Shown here: positions 6,801-14,741 of the stretch, in pieces
Layout: the number at the start of each line of letters is the position of its first letter
How positions within the stretch are numbered: position 1 is the stretch's first letter
Assembly: GCA_016719465.1 (NCBI GenBank)
Contig: JADJYY010000023.1
Location: 1-29,138, forward strand
Reading direction: 5' to 3'
Length of the DNA stretch: 29,138 bases
DNA from: Hydrogenophilales bacterium
GTDB taxonomy: Bacteria; Pseudomonadota; Gammaproteobacteria; Burkholderiales; Thiobacillaceae
The notes under the pieces: model-generated
The model's input: the letters and a program-made list of their open reading frames with translations, nothing else
Databases searched by the model: none
What the model was told of the DNA's origin: nothing
Position numbers and translations under genes: made by a program

Positions 6801-7940
6801 CTATTCTAGCTTTTTTTTGCAAAAAATCAGCAGGTTGGATGCGGTATCGGAATGTTCGGCGAGGCGGTCGCACCACATTTTCGCGTGCCGGCCCAACTCC
6901 GGCAGGGCGTCCCGCCAGGCCGGCCAATGGACGGCGACATCGGTTTCCCGGTTCCATGCGCGCCAGACCTCCCGCGTCAGCGCCGCCAGTTCGGCATCCA
7001 TGCCGGCCACGTACAGGTCGAGAAACGCTTCCAGCTTGGCGAAATGGGCCTCCGCCTCCTGGCGATAGGCCTGCCACACCAGGGGCCGAGCCGCGAACTG
7101 GGCGCGGACGAAGGAATCCTCGCCGCGCACGAAGTTGAGGTCGCAGGCCCACAGCAGCCGGTCGTAGGCGTCCTGGTCCAGCATGGGCAGGACATGCAGG
7201 GTCAACGCGCCCCGGCACAGGGTCGCGCCCGGTTCCGGCGCCGCCGCCAGGCCGAACCAGGCGGAAATCGCCGGCCAGGCCTTGCCCACCGGAACCAGCA
7301 GGCGCGGGGGCCGGTCGTCCGCGGCCCAGGCCGCGAGCAGGCCGGGGAGGGCGGCGTTGTCGTAGCAGAACAGGGAAACCCGCGTTTCCCCGGCGATTTC
7401 GGGCGGCAGGCCCAGGCCGGCCCAGAACGCGGAGCGGGCCGCCGGGTTCGCCTGAAAGCGGTCACGCTCACCCGTCAGCCAGGCCTCCCGGGTCAGTCCG
7501 CCGGTGCCGGGTCCATAGCCCGGCATGAAGAAATATTTGGTCAGGGGCAGGCGCGGATGGGGCGAGGGCAGGCCGTGCACGCCAGCGGCCCAGGCCTCGG
7601 CGGTGAGGTATTCCAGGTTCAGCCACAGGGGCCTGGGCGCGCGCGCGGCCATGCGCGCCACGAAGGCTTCGGGCAGGTCGCAGGCCAGGGCTTCGATGAC
7701 CACCTCGCCGGGCTCCACGTCGGCCAGCGGCGAAGTCCAGCGCCGGATCTCCACGCCGTCCAGCCGCTGGGTGGCGCGCCCGGGATCGATTTCCGGGCGG
7801 ATGCGGTGAAAAGCCGCCAGGTCGTCCACCCACAGTCTCACCGGGATGGCATGTTCACGCGCCAGTTGCCGCGCCAGGCGCCAGGTGACGCCGATGTCGC
7901 CGTAGTTGTCGATGACGGTGCAGAAAATGTCCCAGGTCAT
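6801..7940 (-). CDS. earP: EF-P arginine rhamnosyltransferase EarP
   Basis: This 379-residue GT-B glycosyltransferase transfers rhamnose from dTDP-rhamnose to Arg32 of EF-P. The N-terminal signature DNYGDIGVTWRLARQLA (about 11-27) holds two conserved aspartates, here Asp11 and Asp15. The C-terminal nucleotide-sugar signature FVRGEDSFVRAQFAARPLVW includes the conserved Glu. I set the start at 7940 (MTWDIFCTVIDNYGD) because upstream in-frame codons continue through the intergenic gap into an antisense-type frame over the TPR gene. The last codons contain an A8 run, so slippage would alter only the final few residues. Confidence 0.97.
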   Translation of the reverse strand: MTWDIFCTVIDNYGDIGVTWRLARQLAREHAIPVRLWVDDLAAFHRIRPEIDPGRATQRLDGVEIRRWTSPLADVEPGEVVIEALACDLPEAFVARMAARAPRPLWLNLEYLTAEAWAAGVHGLPSPHPRLPLTKYFFMPGYGPGTGGLTREAWLTGERDRFQANPAARSAFWAGLGLPPEIAGETRVSLFCYDNAALPGLLAAWAADDRPPRLLVPVGKAWPAISAWFGLAAAPEPGATLCRGALTLHVLPMLDQDAYDRLLWACDLNFVRGEDSFVRAQFAARPLVWQAYRQEAEAHFAKLEAFLDLYVAGMDAELAALTREVWRAWNRETDVAVHWPAWRDALPELGRHAKMWCDRLAEHSDTASNLLIFCKKKLE

Positions 7941-8053
7941 GGCGTTGGGGGCGTAGGTGGGGGCTGTGGTTGATCGCGGCGCGAGCGCGCGCGAAGGCGG
8001 AGAGTATGCCTGATCGCCGGCCTCCGCCTCGCGCCCGCAAGCGGGAGGGGCCG

Positions 8054-8764
8054 CTATTGGGCCCGATCCAGCAGGATGCCGAACAGGCGGTCGATTTCTT
8101 CCGGCGTCATGCGCCGCAGCAGTTCGAGGGCTTCGCGGGCCGCCGCGTCGTCCCGGGTCTGGTAGTAGCCGACCATCAGGCTGTACCAGGCCGCCGCGAG
8201 TTCGGGGTTGACGCGGCGGACCCGCTCGACGGCGTCGATGACGCCGACCTGGCCTTTCATGACGTAGAACGTCCGCCCCAGGTTGTTCCAGGCCGGCAGG
8301 TAGTCGGGATTGATGCGCACCGCTTCGCGGTAGGCCAGCAGGGCATCCCGGTAGCGCTTGCTGTCCCGGTAGGCGTTGCCCAGGTTGTTGCGGGCGAGGA
8401 TGTCGCCCGGATCGAGATGGAGATTGCGCTGATAGGCGGCAATCGCCTCCGGATAGCGTCTCAGCCCGTTGTAGGCGCGGCCGAGCACGAACCAGGCCAG
8501 GGCGTTGTCGCTGTCGGCCCAGGTCCATTGCAGCCCGAGGGCCATCAGGCCTTGCCAGTCGCGGTGTTTCTCCAGCGTTCGGGCCCGCGCCAGCCATTCC
8601 GCCTGGCTGGGGGCGGCGGCCCGGTCATGGCGATCCGCGCGCGATGGGCTTGCGCGCGCGTCGTCGCCGGACGAGATCGGCTGAGCAAGAAGCGCCGGCG
8701 CCAGGCCGCCGAGCAGGCAGATCAACAGCGCGCGGGATCCGGGCGGGCGATGGTGTCGTGCCAT
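8054..8764 (-). CDS. Exported tetratricopeptide-repeat protein
   Basis: The 236-residue protein starts with a signal peptide (basic MARHHRPPGSR, hydrophobic ALLICLLGGLAPALLAQ). A short low-complexity segment follows, then about four TPR units. Examples are ALAWFVLGRAYNGLRRYPEA (around 90-110), DILARNNLGNAYRDSKRYRD and YLPAWNNLGRTFYVMKGQ. TPR arrays bind partner proteins, and the signal places this one in the periplasm or anchored in the envelope. It starts 15 bases after the cytochrome c5 stop on the same strand, so the two are probably cotranscribed and may act together. The specific partner is not visible. Confidence 0.85.
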   Translation of the reverse strand: MARHHRPPGSRALLICLLGGLAPALLAQPISSGDDARASPSRADRHDRAAAPSQAEWLARARTLEKHRDWQGLMALGLQWTWADSDNALAWFVLGRAYNGLRRYPEAIAAYQRNLHLDPGDILARNNLGNAYRDSKRYRDALLAYREAVRINPDYLPAWNNLGRTFYVMKGQVGVIDAVERVRRVNPELAAAWYSLMVGYYQTRDDAAAREALELLRRMTPEEIDRLFGILLDRAQ

Positions 8765-8779
8765 GGCTTGGCGATGGGC

Positions 8780-9175
8780 TCAATTCGGCGGCAGCACGGA
8801 GAGCATGTAATCCACCGCCGCCCGGACTTCCTCGTCCGTCAGGTCGGGCTTGCCGCCCCTGGGTGGCATGGTGCCGTAGGCGCCCTTGAATCCGGTGATC
8901 GCATGCCGGTAGAGCTGTTCGTTGCCTTGCGCGAGCCGGGGTTTCCACTGGTCCGGCTTGTCCAGTCGCGGCGCGCCGCCGGCGCCGGTGCCGTGGCAGG
9001 CCTTGCATACCTGCTTGAAGATGCCCTCGCCTTTCGCCAGGTCGGTGGCCGCCGGCGTCCTGGCGGGCGGTGGCGGCGGGGCTTGCTCGCAGGCGGCGAG
9101 GGCGAGGACCAGGCAGAGGAGGGCACAGAAGCGGGCACAGAAGCGGGCACAGAAGAGGGCGATCGGGTTGCGCAT
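8780..9175 (-). CDS. Lipoprotein cytochrome c5-type monoheme cytochrome
   Basis: The 131-residue product is a class I cytochrome of the c5 type. Its signal ends in the lipobox LALAAC, so Cys29 should be lipidated. A Pro-rich linker follows, then the heme motif CKACH (57-61). GTMPPRGG supplies the distal Met ligand region, and a C-terminal helix VRAAVDYMLSVL closes the domain. It would shuttle electrons at the periplasmic face of a membrane. I chose the ATG at 9175 because AAGGAGAT lies seven bases upstream; two in-frame ATGs further upstream have poorer context. The signal peptide contains a 12-bp triplication. Confidence 0.92.
   Translation of the reverse strand: MRNPIALFCARFCARFCALLCLVLALAACEQAPPPPPARTPAATDLAKGEGIFKQVCKACHGTGAGGAPRLDKPDQWKPRLAQGNEQLYRHAITGFKGAYGTMPPRGGKPDLTDEEVRAAVDYMLSVLPPN
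9121..9156. repeat. 12-bp direct repeat x3 inside the cytochrome c5 signal peptide
   Basis: GGGCACAGAAGC occurs at 9121-9132 and 9133-9144, and GGGCACAGAAGA at 9145-9156. On the coding strand this gives the repeated residues FCAR-FCAR-FCA in the hydrophobic core of the signal peptide. A 12-bp unit keeps frame, so copy-number change would lengthen or shorten the signal by four residues. Confidence 0.9.
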
Positions 9176-9389
9176 GGCGATCTCCTTCATGGCAAGGGCC
9201 ATTCATGGGTCATTCATAAGCCATTCCCGGCGTCGCGCCGCCGGCGCGGAAAGCCGATCGATCAAGTCGGGAAAGGGTGTTCCCAGTTTAGATGGTCGTG
9301 GGGCGATGGCCAGCCTGGGCCGGGTCGATCACGCCATGACATGACGCGCGCGATGACCGCGACCGGGGAACCGGGCCCGGCCTTTCCGC

Positions 9390-10637
9390 TCAACCCGGCA
9401 GGGCGATCTTGCCGTCCTTGCTGAACTGGTAGTCGTGGAACACGTGTTCGGCGCTGAGCAGGGCGTAGCCGCCGTCCGCCTGCTTCACCGAGGTGTCCTT
9501 GAGGCGGTAGGTGTAGTGGCCGCAGGTCCACAGGTCGAAGTCGCGCATGTGGGTGCACAGGCAGGTCTTGTCCATGACCTTCACCTTCTTCTCGCCGGGA
9601 TGGGCGGCCACTTCCCGGTTGTAGGCGTCGATGTAGGCGCAGCGGCCGTTGGCGTCCAGCAGGTAGCCGAAGGATTCGCAGTTGGGGTGGGTGCCGGCGC
9701 CGATGGCGGGGCTGCTCTTGATCATGCGCATGGGGTAGCCGGTGGGGGAGATGCCGTTGACCTCGATGTCGTCCTCGTCGGCCTTGAAGTATTCCTGCTT
9801 GATCGGGTCGGGCAGGCCGCATTCCCGGGTCACCGTGAAGCGGGTGGCCACCTGCACGGCGGCGGCGCCCTGTTCCAGGAAGCCGGTGGCGTCGGAGCCG
9901 GTGAAGATGCCGCCGGCGGGGATGATGGGGATGTCGAGCTGTTCCGCCTTCAGCCAGGCCTGGATCTCGGCCACGATGGTGGCCAGGTCGTACTGGGCCC
10001 AGTCCATGCCGAAGCCCAGGTGGCCGCCGGCCAGGGGGCCTTCCACCACCACGTAGTCGGGCAGCCGGTTGGTGCGGGCGCTCTTGCGCAGGAAGAGCTG
10101 CAGGGCGCGCAGGGAGGAGACGATGATGCCCAGTTTGGCGTCGCGGAAGCGGGGGTGCTCCTCCAGCAGGCCGAAGGAGCCCAGGTGCAGGCCGGCGGCC
10201 AGGGTGATGCCATCGATGCCGGCGTCCAGGGCGGCGTTGAGCCTTACCTTGAGGGTTTCCCTGGGGGCGTTCATGGTGAGCTTTTCCATGCAGTTGATGA
10301 ACACCATGCCGGTGCCGCGCTTGGCGTCCATGGCCCGCCGCACGTGCATGCGGGTGGCTTCCTCCAGCTCGCCCAGGTGGAACTTGACCAGGGATTTGTC
10401 TTCCAGGTTGGTGACGTTGGCCTTGTAGAGCTTGAGCTTGTCCTTGACGAAGCGGGTCTTGAAGTGGCGATCGATGACCGTGGGCACCATGGCGTCGGAG
10501 ATATGGCCGACGCCCCCCAGGCGGGCGGCCTCCAGGGCCAGTTCCACCGTGGAGATATCCACGCCCATGCCGCCGATCATGATGGGCACCAGCTCGTGCT
10601 GGCCTAAGCGGAGGCGGAAATCATCCACGCATTTCAT
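9390..10637 (-). CDS. Nitronate monooxygenase / 2-nitropropane dioxygenase-like flavoprotein with Cys-rich C-terminal extension
   Basis: The 415-residue protein has an FMN-binding TIM barrel of the nitronate monooxygenase / NAD(P)H-dependent flavin oxidoreductase family. The N-terminal PIMIGGMGVDIST and ARLGGVGHIS match the start of the barrel. VVEGPLAGGHLGFGMDW contains the conserved catalytic-type GGHxG, and IPIIPAGGIFTGSDATGFLEQGAAAVQVATRF is the phosphate-binding end of the fold (described here in part). Beyond the core lies an extension of roughly 100 residues with HPNCESFG and CLCTHM..WTCGH. It could bind metal, but that is inference. The gene stands alone, with a 172-bp gap before the next gene upstream. 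The substrate is not known. Confidence 0.87.
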   Translation of the reverse strand: MKCVDDFRLRLGQHELVPIMIGGMGVDISTVELALEAARLGGVGHISDAMVPTVIDRHFKTRFVKDKLKLYKANVTNLEDKSLVKFHLGELEEATRMHVRRAMDAKRGTGMVFINCMEKLTMNAPRETLKVRLNAALDAGIDGITLAAGLHLGSFGLLEEHPRFRDAKLGIIVSSLRALQLFLRKSARTNRLPDYVVVEGPLAGGHLGFGMDWAQYDLATIVAEIQAWLKAEQLDIPIIPAGGIFTGSDATGFLEQGAAAVQVATRFTVTRECGLPDPIKQEYFKADEDDIEVNGISPTGYPMRMIKSSPAIGAGTHPNCESFGYLLDANGRCAYIDAYNREVAAHPGEKKVKVMDKTCLCTHMRDFDLWTCGHYTYRLKDTSVKQADGGYALLSAEHVFHDYQFSKDGKIALPG

Positions 10638-10809
10638 AGCGGTCCTGGGTATCGAGGGGCCCCGGGTAAATATCGGGCCGAAAAGGTTGTCTGTGGGCTC
10701 AAGGCGGCGGATGGGGGATGGAAAGGCCGTGTGTCACCGGGAATAGGTTCAGGATGATAAGCGTTTAACCGAGGGGCAGCCAGCATGGCATCCCCGGGCG
10801 GGGTTCGGC

Positions 10810-12051
10810 TCAGACGCGTCCGCCGTGGGCGCGGAACAGGCGGACGGCGCTGACCAGATTCCAGCCCAGCCAGGCCGAGGAAGCCGCCAGCAGCAGGCCG
10901 CCGGGAACGGCCAGGGCGGGCGCGAAGGGGGTCGCCAGCAGGCAGGCCAGGGCCGCCAGGTAGGCGCGGAACTGGCCTTGCGCCCGCGACTCCGGCAGGT
11001 AGTCCTTCATGCTCGGCCGTCCGGCGGCGGGCAGGCCTTTCTGGGCGTGGAGATGAAACCAGGCCAGGAAGGGCACGATCTTGTAGAGCATGCCGTTCAC
11101 CACCGACACGCCGAATCCCGCCACGAACAGCATGCCCGCCGTCATCCGCGCCGCTTCCGGCAGGGGCAGCGGCGACAGGGCCGCGGCGAGGGCCAGGCAG
11201 ATCATGCCCAGGCGCCAGAACCGCAGGGTGGTGTCCCCGATCTTGCGCTTGCGCCGCCGCTGCAGATCCAGGGTGGCCAGGGCGAAGACGACGAGGCCCA
11301 GGGCCAGGCCGGCTTCGCCGACGATTTGCCAGGGCGCCGGCGGCAGGAGGGCGGCGGGCAGGGCCAGGGCGAAGCCGATCAGCAGAGCGCGGGTGAGGCG
11401 GGGCGGGTAGGCCGGCGTCAGTTGCAGCATGGGCACCACCTGCCAGGCCGTGCCCACCACCAGGACGCCCACCCATCCCGCCAGGCCGGCCAGGGCATGG
11501 CGGCCCAGCAGGTCGATGGGGTCCGCCGGCGCCCAGTGCCCGGCCAGCCAGGCCGTCAGGGACAGGCCCAGCAGCACGGTCACCGCCAGGGCCGCTACCG
11601 ACAGCGCCATGGCGCGGACGCTATCCAGGGCCCGCGCCCGGGCCAGGCTGATCGCAGTGGGGATGAGGAACACCGTCAGGCCGAGGCCGAGGGCGAGGCC
11701 GGCGGCATTCAGGATGGCGGCCTCGCCGCTCGCCAGCCCCCAGGCCAGCAGCGGCGTGCCGATGGCCAGTCCGGCGTGGGACACGGCGGCCACCGGGCCG
11801 ACCGCGGGCACGGGCGAGCCCGCCACCACCGGCAGTATCTGCATCAGCGCGCCCAGCATGACCATGCCGAGGAAGCCCAGGGTGACCAGATGGGTCAGGG
11901 CCAGGCTGACGGGCGCCAGCGGGGTGCCGCTCCATCCCGTCGACCAGGCCGCGAGCAATCCCGCCGCGGCCAGGAAAACGGGTGCCGTCAGGAAGAAGCG
12001 CAGGGGCGCGGAAAAGGGCGGCGCCTGTTCCAGGGCGAGGCCGGGGCCCAT
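10810..12051 (-). CDS. Polytopic membrane protein, NnrS / heme-copper-oxidase-subunit-like
   Basis: The 413-residue protein is almost entirely hydrophobic and has about 12 predicted membrane spans. LALTHLVTLGFLGMVMLGAL followed by MQILPVV resembles the His-containing helix of NnrS and COX1-like proteins. Later helices carry GTAWQVVPMLQL and NGMLYKIVPFLAWFHLHA. NnrS-like proteins are linked to nitric oxide stress and denitrification, but heme binding here is inferred only from a few His residues. The start ATG at 12051 overlaps the DUF2249 stop (TGATG), so translation is coupled; a GTG at 12054 is the alternative. It ends the hemerythrin-DUF2249 operon. Confidence 0.75.
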   Translation of the reverse strand: MGPGLALEQAPPFSAPLRFFLTAPVFLAAAGLLAAWSTGWSGTPLAPVSLALTHLVTLGFLGMVMLGALMQILPVVAGSPVPAVGPVAAVSHAGLAIGTPLLAWGLASGEAAILNAAGLALGLGLTVFLIPTAISLARARALDSVRAMALSVAALAVTVLLGLSLTAWLAGHWAPADPIDLLGRHALAGLAGWVGVLVVGTAWQVVPMLQLTPAYPPRLTRALLIGFALALPAALLPPAPWQIVGEAGLALGLVVFALATLDLQRRRKRKIGDTTLRFWRLGMICLALAAALSPLPLPEAARMTAGMLFVAGFGVSVVNGMLYKIVPFLAWFHLHAQKGLPAAGRPSMKDYLPESRAQGQFRAYLAALACLLATPFAPALAVPGGLLLAASSAWLGWNLVSAVRLFRAHGGRV

Positions 12052-12287
12052 CACCGGCCGCCGTCCGCGCGGGGCTCGATGCGAATCTCGAAGCAGCCGT
12101 CCCCGAGCATGTGGGTGCGATGGCGGTAGCCCATGTTTTCCAGGAGGCCGTAGAGCGGAAAGGGTTCGCGATGGATCAGGAAGCGGATGTGCTGGCCGGG
12201 CCGCAACAGGTCCACGGCGGCCAGGACCTTTTCCATGGGTTCGGGCGGTTCCAGCCCGCGGCCGTCCACCAGAATCTCCTGCTTCAT
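12051..12287 (-). CDS. DUF2249 protein (SirA/TusA-like fold)
   Basis: The 78-residue DUF2249 protein starts MKQEILVDGRGLEPPEPMEK. LLRPGQHIRFLIHREPFPLYGLL matches the family's central strand-helix region, and the C-terminus is GDGCFEIRIEPR. The fold is related to the TusA/SirA group. In many denitrifying and sulfur-oxidising bacteria DUF2249 genes sit beside hemerythrins and NnrS-like proteins, but the biochemical role is unknown. The start lies 25 bases after the hemerythrin stop. Confidence 0.88.
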   Translation of the reverse strand: MKQEILVDGRGLEPPEPMEKVLAAVDLLRPGQHIRFLIHREPFPLYGLLENMGYRHRTHMLGDGCFEIRIEPRADGGR

Positions 12288-12312
12288 GGTTGTTTTGGCG
12301 GTTCCGCCCGGG

Positions 12313-12753
12313 TCAGGCCTGGATCGGCTCCATGCGCGCCACCAGCGTGTCCGACTCGTCGGCGAGGGCCTGATCGGCCATGGGATAGAGGATGTTTTCT
12401 TCCTTCATGTTGTGCTGGCGCATGAGCATGAGCAGGGTTTCCGACTGGCCCAGGTAGGCCGCGCCGTCCGCCCGTTCCAGGGCGGACCGCATCTCCGCCA
12501 GCAGATGGTTGATCTGCTGGTGCTCGCTACGCATGACGAAGGTGGGGCCGCCACTCATGCCGGTGCGCGCCTCGAAGGCGGGAAACAGGACCTCCTCCTC
12601 CCGGGCGAAGTGGCGTCGCATGCTCGCCGTGAAAGCGTCGAACTGGTCGCGGGCCCCGGGCCAATCCTTCGCCGCCACCGCGTTCTCGGCGGCGACGAAA
12701 AGATCATCGCAGGCTTTGTGGTCGTCGCTCAGGTACTGGTTGATCGTGCTCAT
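12313..12753 (-). CDS. Hemerythrin-like cation-binding protein
   Basis: The 146-residue four-helix-bundle protein carries the spaced His/Glu ligands of a non-heme di-iron site. They are DDHKACDDLF near residue 10, RRHFAREEEVLFPAFE around 50-65, SEHQQINHLL around 80, and RQHNMKEENILYPM around 115-128. Such proteins bind oxygen or nitric oxide, or help protect and repair iron centres. I place the start at 12753 (MSTINQYLSDDHKA), preceded by GGAAGC. Longer in-frame readings extend into the upstream control region and are unlikely. It is the first gene of the three-gene leftward operon. Confidence 0.92.
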   Translation of the reverse strand: MSTINQYLSDDHKACDDLFVAAENAVAAKDWPGARDQFDAFTASMRRHFAREEEVLFPAFEARTGMSGGPTFVMRSEHQQINHLLAEMRSALERADGAAYLGQSETLLMLMRQHNMKEENILYPMADQALADESDTLVARMEPIQA

Positions 12754-12812
12754 GGAAGCTTCCGTGGGTTGCGGGACAGGGGCGATGCTCCATCCGTCCC
12801 GGCATCGGCTCC

Positions 12813-12826
12813 TTGACGTTGGACAA
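12813..12826 (-). promoter_or_regulatory. Candidate FNR/DNR-family operator upstream of the hemerythrin operon
   Basis: The plus strand reads TTGACGTTGGACAA. In the gene's orientation this is TTGTC-CAAC-GTCAA, a 5-4-5 palindrome with one mismatch. It fits the TTG-N8-CAA frame of CRP/FNR-type sites, including oxygen- or NO-responsive FNR, DNR and NnrR. It ends about 60 bases upstream of the hemerythrin ATG, a plausible activator position. No transcription start is known. Confidence 0.55.
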
Positions 12827-12913
12827 GGAAGTTTTCGCCAATGCCGGATGCCGATCACGCCGCCGGCTTCGGAGCGCGCGCGGCATGCGTAAAAAACGGG
12901 CATAAAAAAACGC

Positions 12914-13092
12914 TTGACTTGCCCGAATCACGCGGGACATCATGCGGCGCGCGTTATTTCTAGCTCAGTGTCTTTCGTCAGCTGTCATCGCATCCCAGTC
13001 GGTTAATCAGTTGCCCGTTATTTCCCTGTTCTGAGATTTTCGTGCCAAGCGGGTTCGCCCGAATTCATCATCTTTTTTTGGAATACTCAAAC
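12914..13092 (+). promoter_or_regulatory. Likely cold-shock gene promoter and long 5' untranslated leader
   Basis: A good -35 element TTGACT (12914-12919) is followed after 18 bases by CATCAT (12938-12943, four of six matches to TATAAT), with an A-run just upstream of the -35. A leader of about 140 bases without an ORF then precedes the cold-shock ATG, as is usual for cspA-type genes, where the leader acts as a temperature-sensitive RNA. No cold-box motif is claimed. Confidence 0.5.
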
Positions 13093-13299
13093 ATGGCAAC
13101 TGGTACCGTTAAGTGGTTCAACGAAACCAAAGGTTTTGGTTTCATCTCCCCTGACGATGGCGGCGAGGATCTTTTCGCCCACTTCTCCGCGATTCAATCC
13201 ACCGGCTTCAAGACCCTCCGGGAAAACCAGAAGGTGACCTTCGACGTCACCCAGGGTCCCAAGGGCAAGCAGGCGTCCAACATCCGTTCCGCGGACTGA
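13093..13299 (+). CDS. cspA: Cold-shock protein, CspA family
   Basis: The 68-residue single cold-shock domain is a nucleic-acid chaperone that melts RNA secondary structure. The RNP1 motif KGFGFISPDDGG and the RNP2-type DLFAHFSAI are both intact. The start MATGTVKWFNETKG matches the family exactly, so the in-frame extension beginning at 13042 is rejected. A strong intrinsic terminator follows 15 bases after the stop, so this is a monocistronic gene. Several csp paralogues usually exist, so the letter assignment is nominal. Confidence 0.96.
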   Translation: MATGTVKWFNETKGFGFISPDDGGEDLFAHFSAIQSTGFKTLRENQKVTFDVTQGPKGKQASNIRSAD

Positions 13300-13314
13300 G
13301 TCGTCGCTTCACCT

Positions 13315-13343
13315 GAAAAAGCCCGGTTCGCCGGGCTTTTTTG
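13315..13343 (+). terminator. Rho-independent terminator of the cold-shock gene
   Basis: A perfect stem GCCCGG-TTC-GCCGGGC is flanked by AAAAA on the left and TTTTTTG on the right, 15 bases after the stop. It separates the cold-shock gene from radA, which begins 33 bases later. Confidence 0.93.
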
Positions 13344-13375
13344 TTTCCGCCGCCCGAATAGGCTCTAATCCCGCC

Positions 13376-14728
13376 ATGGCGAAAGCGACCACCCTCTACG
13401 TCTGCGCCCAGTGCGGCGGCCAGACCAGCAAATGGCAGGGGCAGTGTCCCCACTGCCTGGCCTGGAACACTCTGTCCGAATCGGTCCAGGAAGCCAAGCC
13501 CCGGCGTTTCCAGGCCCTGGCCGCCAGCGGCGAGGTGGTGCGGCTGTCCGCCGTGCAGGCCATCGAGACGCCGCGCCTGGCCACCGGCCTGCCCGAGTTC
13601 GACCGGGTGCTGGGCGGCGGCCTGGTGGGCGGCGGCGTGGTGTTGCTGGGGGGCGACCCCGGCATCGGCAAGTCCACCCTGCTGCTCCAGGCCCTGGCGG
13701 AGATCAGTACCCGCGCCCGGACCCTCTACGTCAGCGGCGAGGAATCCGCCGCCCAGATCGCCCTGCGCGGCAACCGCCTGGGCCTGAACGCCGACATCCC
13801 CCTGCTCACGGAAATCCGCCTGGAAGCCATCCTCGGCACCCTCAAGGCGGAAGCCCCCCAGGTGGCGGTCATCGATTCCATCCAGACCGTCTATACCGAG
13901 CAGCTCCAGTCGGCGCCCGGCAGCGTCGCCCAGGTGCGGGAATGCGCCCAGGAACTCACCCGCCACGCCAAGCAGGCCGGCATCACCATCCTGCTGGTGG
14001 GCCACGTCACCAAGGAAGGCACCCTGGCCGGCCCCCGGGTGCTGGAGCACATCGTCGACACCGTGCTGTATTTCGAGGGCGACACCGGTTCCAGCTTCCG
14101 CCTCATCCGTGCCTTCAAGAACCGCTACGGCGCTGTCAACGAGCTGGGCGTGTTCGCCATGACCGACAAGGGCCTCAAGGGCGTGGCCAACCCCTCCGCC
14201 CTGTTCCTGCAGCGGGACGACCGGGAAGCCCCCGGCTCCTGCGTGGTGGTGGCCCAGGAAGGCACCCGGCCGCTGCTGGTGGAAATCCAGGCTCTGGTGG
14301 ACGCCGCCCACGCCCCCAACCCCCGCCGCCTCACCGTGGGCCTGGACGGCAACCGCCTGGCCATGCTGCTGGCCGTGCTGCACCGCCACGGCGGCGTGCC
14401 CTGCTACGACCAGGACGTGTTCGTGAACGCCGTGGGCGGGGTCAAGATCACCGAGCCCGCCGTGGACCTGGCCGTGGCCATGGCCGTGGTGTCGTCCCTG
14501 CGCAGCAAGCCGATTCCCCACAAGCTGGCGGTGTTCGGCGAAGTGGGCCTGGCCGGGGAGATCCGCCCGGTGCAGCGCGGCCAGGAACGCCTGAAGGAAG
14601 CCGCCAAGCTGGGCTTCAGCCAGGCCCTGTGCCCCAGGGCCAACCTGCCCAAGGGCAGGATTGCCGGCATGGAGGTGAAGGGCGTGGGCAGCCTGGCGGA
14701 GGCGCTGGAGTACTTCCGCTCGATCTAG
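13376..14728 (+). CDS. radA: DNA repair protein RadA (branch-migration ATPase)
   Basis: The 450-residue RadA has all its usual parts. The zinc finger uses Cys10, Cys13, Cys24 and Cys27 (CAQCGG..CPHC). The RecA-like ATPase has the Walker A loop GGDPGIGKST (about 92-101). The RadA-specific motif KNRYG is at about 248-252, and the C-terminal Lon-like domain contains KITEPAVDLAVAMAVVSSL. RadA promotes branch migration during recombination repair. The gene starts soon after the csp terminator, so it needs its own promoter. It is followed by a palindromic repeat cluster in place of an obvious terminator. Confidence 0.97.
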   Translation: MAKATTLYVCAQCGGQTSKWQGQCPHCLAWNTLSESVQEAKPRRFQALAASGEVVRLSAVQAIETPRLATGLPEFDRVLGGGLVGGGVVLLGGDPGIGKSTLLLQALAEISTRARTLYVSGEESAAQIALRGNRLGLNADIPLLTEIRLEAILGTLKAEAPQVAVIDSIQTVYTEQLQSAPGSVAQVRECAQELTRHAKQAGITILLVGHVTKEGTLAGPRVLEHIVDTVLYFEGDTGSSFRLIRAFKNRYGAVNELGVFAMTDKGLKGVANPSALFLQRDDREAPGSCVVVAQEGTRPLLVEIQALVDAAHAPNPRRLTVGLDGNRLAMLLAVLHRHGGVPCYDQDVFVNAVGGVKITEPAVDLAVAMAVVSSLRSKPIPHKLAVFGEVGLAGEIRPVQRGQERLKEAAKLGFSQALCPRANLPKGRIAGMEVKGVGSLAEALEYFRSI

Positions 14729-14741
14729 TTGCCCACTGCCG

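Noticed and set aside
7941..8597. In-frame extension of earP through the intergenic gap and into the TPR gene
   Set aside because: The extension is out of frame with the TPR gene, is Arg/Gln/Pro-rich, and the EarP family starts at MTWDIFCTVIDNYGD.
12914..12932. Second possible FNR-type site (TTGACTTGCCCGAATCA)
   Set aside because: The half-sites do not have the 4-base spacing of the family; TTGACT is better explained as a -35 element.
13247..14521. Long leftward open frame antisense to radA
   Set aside because: Same low-complexity shadow pattern. radA on the plus strand has all its motifs.
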